This document shows positions 61,941 through 64,000 of a stretch of 64,000 nt of DNA, one piece after another (within the stretch, counting starts at the first letter, position 1; each line of letters begins with the position of its first letter). The notes beneath the pieces were generated by a model. The model was not told where the DNA came from, searched no databases, and saw only the letters and a list, made by a program, of their open reading frames with translations. The stretch comes from UBA5239 sp031548025 (GTDB lineage: Bacteria > Verrucomicrobiota > Lentisphaeria > Victivallales > Victivallaceae), in the NCBI GenBank assembly GCA_031548025.1, contig JAVBRM010000071.1:14668-78667 (forward strand), given 5' to 3'. Made by a program: the position numbers and the translations under genes.

Positions 61941-62762
61941 ATGAAAAATCAGTTATTCGACATTGAAAACAAAGTAATCGTAGTAACCGGCGCCGCCGGA
62001 GTGTTGGCCGGAGGAACGGCCCGTTATCTGTTGAGCCAGGGAGCTAAGCTGGTCATGCTGGATTTGCGTCCGGAAGCGGTGGAGCAAACCGTGGCGGAAT
62101 GCAAAAAAGAGATATCTCCGAATGTTTCCGGTTACGCCTGCAGTGTGCTCGATAAACAAATGCTTGACGATGTCTACGAAAAAATCATGGCGGAACATGG
62201 CCGGGTCGATGTGTTGATCAACGGCGCGGGCGGCAATATGGCCGGCGCCATGGTCAATCCCGACCAGACGATTTTCGACCTGCAGATTGAACAATACGAA
62301 AAAGTGCTTGACCTGAATCTCAAAGGAACGTTACTGCCCACGATCACGTTCGCCAAAGCGATGGCCGCGCAGAAAAAAGGTTGCGTCGTCAATTTTTCCA
62401 GTATGGCGGCCAGTCATGCGATCACGCGCGGCATTGGCTACTCGAACGCCAAAGGCGCCATCGACAATCTGACGCGCTGGCTGGCGATGGAGCTGGCGCA
62501 GAAATTCGGCGACGGTTTGCGGGTCAACGCCATTGCGCCCGGATTTTTCGTCAGCAACCAGAACCGCGCGCTGCTGGTCAATCCGGACGGTTCTTTCACC
62601 GCCCGCGGCCAACAGGTCATCGCCAAAACTCCGATGGGTCGCTTCGGCGAGCAGGACGAAGTCTTCGGTTGCATTCATTATCTGATTTCGGACGCGGCAA
62701 AATTCGTCACCGGAACGATCATTCCGGTGGACGGAGGATTCTCGTCTTTCAGCGGGGTGTAA
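61941..62762 (+). CDS. SDR oxidoreductase, probable D-mannonate oxidoreductase/fructuronate reductase
   Basis: 273 residues. Rossmann motif TGAAGVLAGG (about 16-25), NGAGG, catalytic Ser in NFSSM, and Y-S-N-A-K (Tyr/Lys pair). The C-terminus ends PVDGGFSSF. This SDR type replaces the classical UxuB and reduces D-fructuronate to D-mannonate with NADH. It lies directly before uxuA (2-bp gap), which supports that assignment over other SDR activities. No promoter was recognised in the 90-bp gap before it. Confidence 0.85.
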   Translation: MKNQLFDIENKVIVVTGAAGVLAGGTARYLLSQGAKLVMLDLRPEAVEQTVAECKKEISPNVSGYACSVLDKQMLDDVYEKIMAEHGRVDVLINGAGGNMAGAMVNPDQTIFDLQIEQYEKVLDLNLKGTLLPTITFAKAMAAQKKGCVVNFSSMAASHAITRGIGYSNAKGAIDNLTRWLAMELAQKFGDGLRVNAIAPGFFVSNQNRALLVNPDGSFTARGQQVIAKTPMGRFGEQDEVFGCIHYLISDAAKFVTGTIIPVDGGFSSFSGV

Positions 62763-62764
62763 AT

Positions 62765-63967
62765 ATGTTCATGGAAGAAACCTTGCGCTGGTTCGGGCCG
62801 AATGACCCGGTTTCGCTGTCCGATATCCGTCAGGCCGGAGCAAGCGGTGTGGTCAGTTCACTGCACCAGATCCCCTACGGCGAGCTTTGGACGATTGAAG
62901 CGATTATGGAACGCAAAAAACAGATCGAAGATGCCGGTTTGACCTGGAGTGTGGTCGAAAGCCTGCCGGTTCACGAGGATATCAAAACCCGCTCCGGCAA
63001 CTACCGGGAATACATCGCCAACTATCAGCAGTCATTGCGCAATCTCGCCAAATGCGGGCTCAAGATCATTACCTACAACTTCATGCCGGTGCTGGACTGG
63101 GTTCGTACCGACCTGCAGTACAAACTGCCGGACGGCTCGATTACGCTGTTTTATGACCCGGAGAAAGTGGCGGCGTTCGACCTCTTTATCCTGAAGCGCC
63201 CAAATGCGGAATACTCCGCCGAAGCCGAAGCGTATTTCAATTCCCTTAGTGATGCTCAAAAAATTGAATTGGAAAAGACCATCGTCGACAACTTCCCCGG
63301 TTGGAAAGGCTGTACACTGGACCGCATCCGCGAGATGCTGAAAAAGTACGATCACATCGACCGTCAACAGCTCAAGGCCAACCTGAAAGCCTTCCTGACG
63401 GACATCTGCCCGGTGGCCGACGAAACCGGCTGCCGCATGGTGATTCACCCCGACGACCCGCCGTTTTCCGTACTCGGACTGCCGCGTATTTTCAGCACCG
63501 CCGAGGACATCACCGATCTGCTGAACATGGTCGACAGTCCCTCGAACGGTATCTGCTTCTGTACCGGTTCCTTCAGCGGACGTCTTGACAACAATCTGGT
63601 CGAAATGTTCAAAAGCTGTTCGCATCGCGTCGGCTTTCTGCATCTGCGCAGTACTCATCACGAGCCGACCGGTGAATTTTACGAAGCGAACCACCTTGAA
63701 GGCTGCGTCGACATGTACGGCATGATCAAGGCAATCAGCGAGGAACAGGCTCGCCGCATCGAGGCCGGACGCAACGACTGGCGGATTCCGGTGCGCCCCG
63801 ACCACGGACATACCATGCTGGATGACCTGAAAAAACCGCAGATTTCCACCCCCGGCTACAGCGCCATCGGCCGCTTGCGCGGCCTCGCTGAACTCCGCGG
63901 CGCCGAATTCGGCGTTGTCCATAGTTTATTCCCTCAGTACCTGAAATATTGTACATTCGGTGATTGA
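62765..63967 (+). CDS. uxuA: Mannonate dehydratase
   Basis: 400 residues, the usual length. It dehydrates D-mannonate to 2-keto-3-deoxygluconate in the hexuronate pathway. Visible are the N-terminal LRWFGPNDPVSLSDIRQAG and the metal-site region with CRMVIHPDDPP, HLRSTH and PVRPDHGH. Together with the SDR it channels glucuronate freed by GH115. A reading frame open far upstream overlaps the SDR gene and is not used; the ATG at 62765 lies just after its stop. Confidence 0.95.
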   Translation: MFMEETLRWFGPNDPVSLSDIRQAGASGVVSSLHQIPYGELWTIEAIMERKKQIEDAGLTWSVVESLPVHEDIKTRSGNYREYIANYQQSLRNLAKCGLKIITYNFMPVLDWVRTDLQYKLPDGSITLFYDPEKVAAFDLFILKRPNAEYSAEAEAYFNSLSDAQKIELEKTIVDNFPGWKGCTLDRIREMLKKYDHIDRQQLKANLKAFLTDICPVADETGCRMVIHPDDPPFSVLGLPRIFSTAEDITDLLNMVDSPSNGICFCTGSFSGRLDNNLVEMFKSCSHRVGFLHLRSTHHEPTGEFYEANHLEGCVDMYGMIKAISEEQARRIEAGRNDWRIPVRPDHGHTMLDDLKKPQISTPGYSAIGRLRGLAELRGAEFGVVHSLFPQYLKYCTFGD

Positions 63968-63971
63968 AAAT

Positions 63972-64000
63972 ATGAAAAATCCGATACTCAAAGGATTCTA
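63972..64000 (+). CDS. Start of a probable GH43 glycosidase (runs off the right edge)
   Basis: Only nine complete codons are visible, MKNPILKGF, with the next codon beginning TA. The pattern NPILKGF(Y/N)PDPS is the typical start of GH43 beta-xylosidases/arabinofuranosidases, which would fit the GH115-uxu operon. It begins 4 bp after the uxuA stop. Confidence 0.6.

Noticed and set aside
62381..62764. Upstream extension of uxuA
   Set aside because: The extra 128 codons overlap the SDR gene and read as arginine-rich noise. UxuA homologs start at the LRWFGPND region just after 62765.

Overview
The window looks like chromosomal DNA of an anaerobic polysaccharide-degrading bacterium of the Lentisphaerota (Victivallis-like, PVC superphylum). 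The pointers are five single-gene pseudopilins with both the N-terminal prepilin methylation motif and the C-terminal H-X9-DG motif, an anaerobic sulfatase-maturating enzyme, LacI/GntR regulators placed beside CAZymes, and an indolepyruvate oxidoreductase. The phylum is inferred from gene content, not from a marker gene. No rRNA, tRNA, CRISPR array, phage gene or transposase was seen.

Layout. (1) 1-3.6 kb: stress genes, clpB (cut by the left edge) and two hsp20 genes, all leftward; clpB and the hsp20 pair each have a perfect -24/-12 (sigma-54) promoter match. (2) 3.7-13.9 kb: two divergent mirror-image cassettes, each with a GntR-type regulator, an H-X9-DG pseudopilin and a very large secreted protein that resembles a glycoside hydrolase. 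(3) 14.0-20.6 kb: a polysaccharide deacetylase, then a leftward operon for aryl-pyruvate/aryl-acid metabolism (sodium symporter with its small accessory protein, IorA, IorB, an ACT-domain protein and a PaaK-type ligase). (4) 20.7-32.8 kb: a locus for a sulfated, uronic-acid-containing polysaccharide. It holds a LacI regulator, sulfatase, sulfatase-maturating radical SAM enzyme and TauE-type exporter in one direction, and a pseudopilin, a beta-propeller protein and a heparinase-fold protein in the other; a secreted DUF4962/heparinase protein converges on them. The two heparinase units share a promoter-operator module with identical spacing. (5) 33.0-48.7 kb: one leftward operon of about 15.7 kb for rhamnogalacturonan-type pectin: acetylesterase, GH2, an Opp/Dpp-type importer whose binding protein is fused to a permease, a DUF4450-type glycosidase and a PL26-type exo-lyase. 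(6) 49.1-55.1 kb: two more pseudopilins, a LacI regulator and a GH106-like rhamnosidase. (7) 55.4-64.0 kb: a rightward operon pointing to glucuronoxylan: secreted GH2, SGNH esterase, GH115 alpha-glucuronidase, a UxuB-like SDR, UxuA, and the first residues of a GH43 at the right edge.

How the genes fit together. Secreted enzymes (lyases, deacetylases, GH2, sulfatase-linked functions) would release oligosaccharides. The Opp-type transporter imports them and enzymes without signal peptides finish the digestion. Uronic acids enter the UxuB/UxuA route and sulfate or sulfite may leave through TauE. Each sugar locus carries its own regulator and, strikingly, its own pseudopilin of unknown role. Intergenic spaces also hold inverted pairs of 7-8 bp tandem repeats that sit against stop codons. 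The most interesting points are the pseudopilin-CAZyme pairing, two sets of shared operator/promoter elements that define local regulons, the sigma-54 heat-shock promoters, the stop-codon repeats and the binding-protein/permease fusion.
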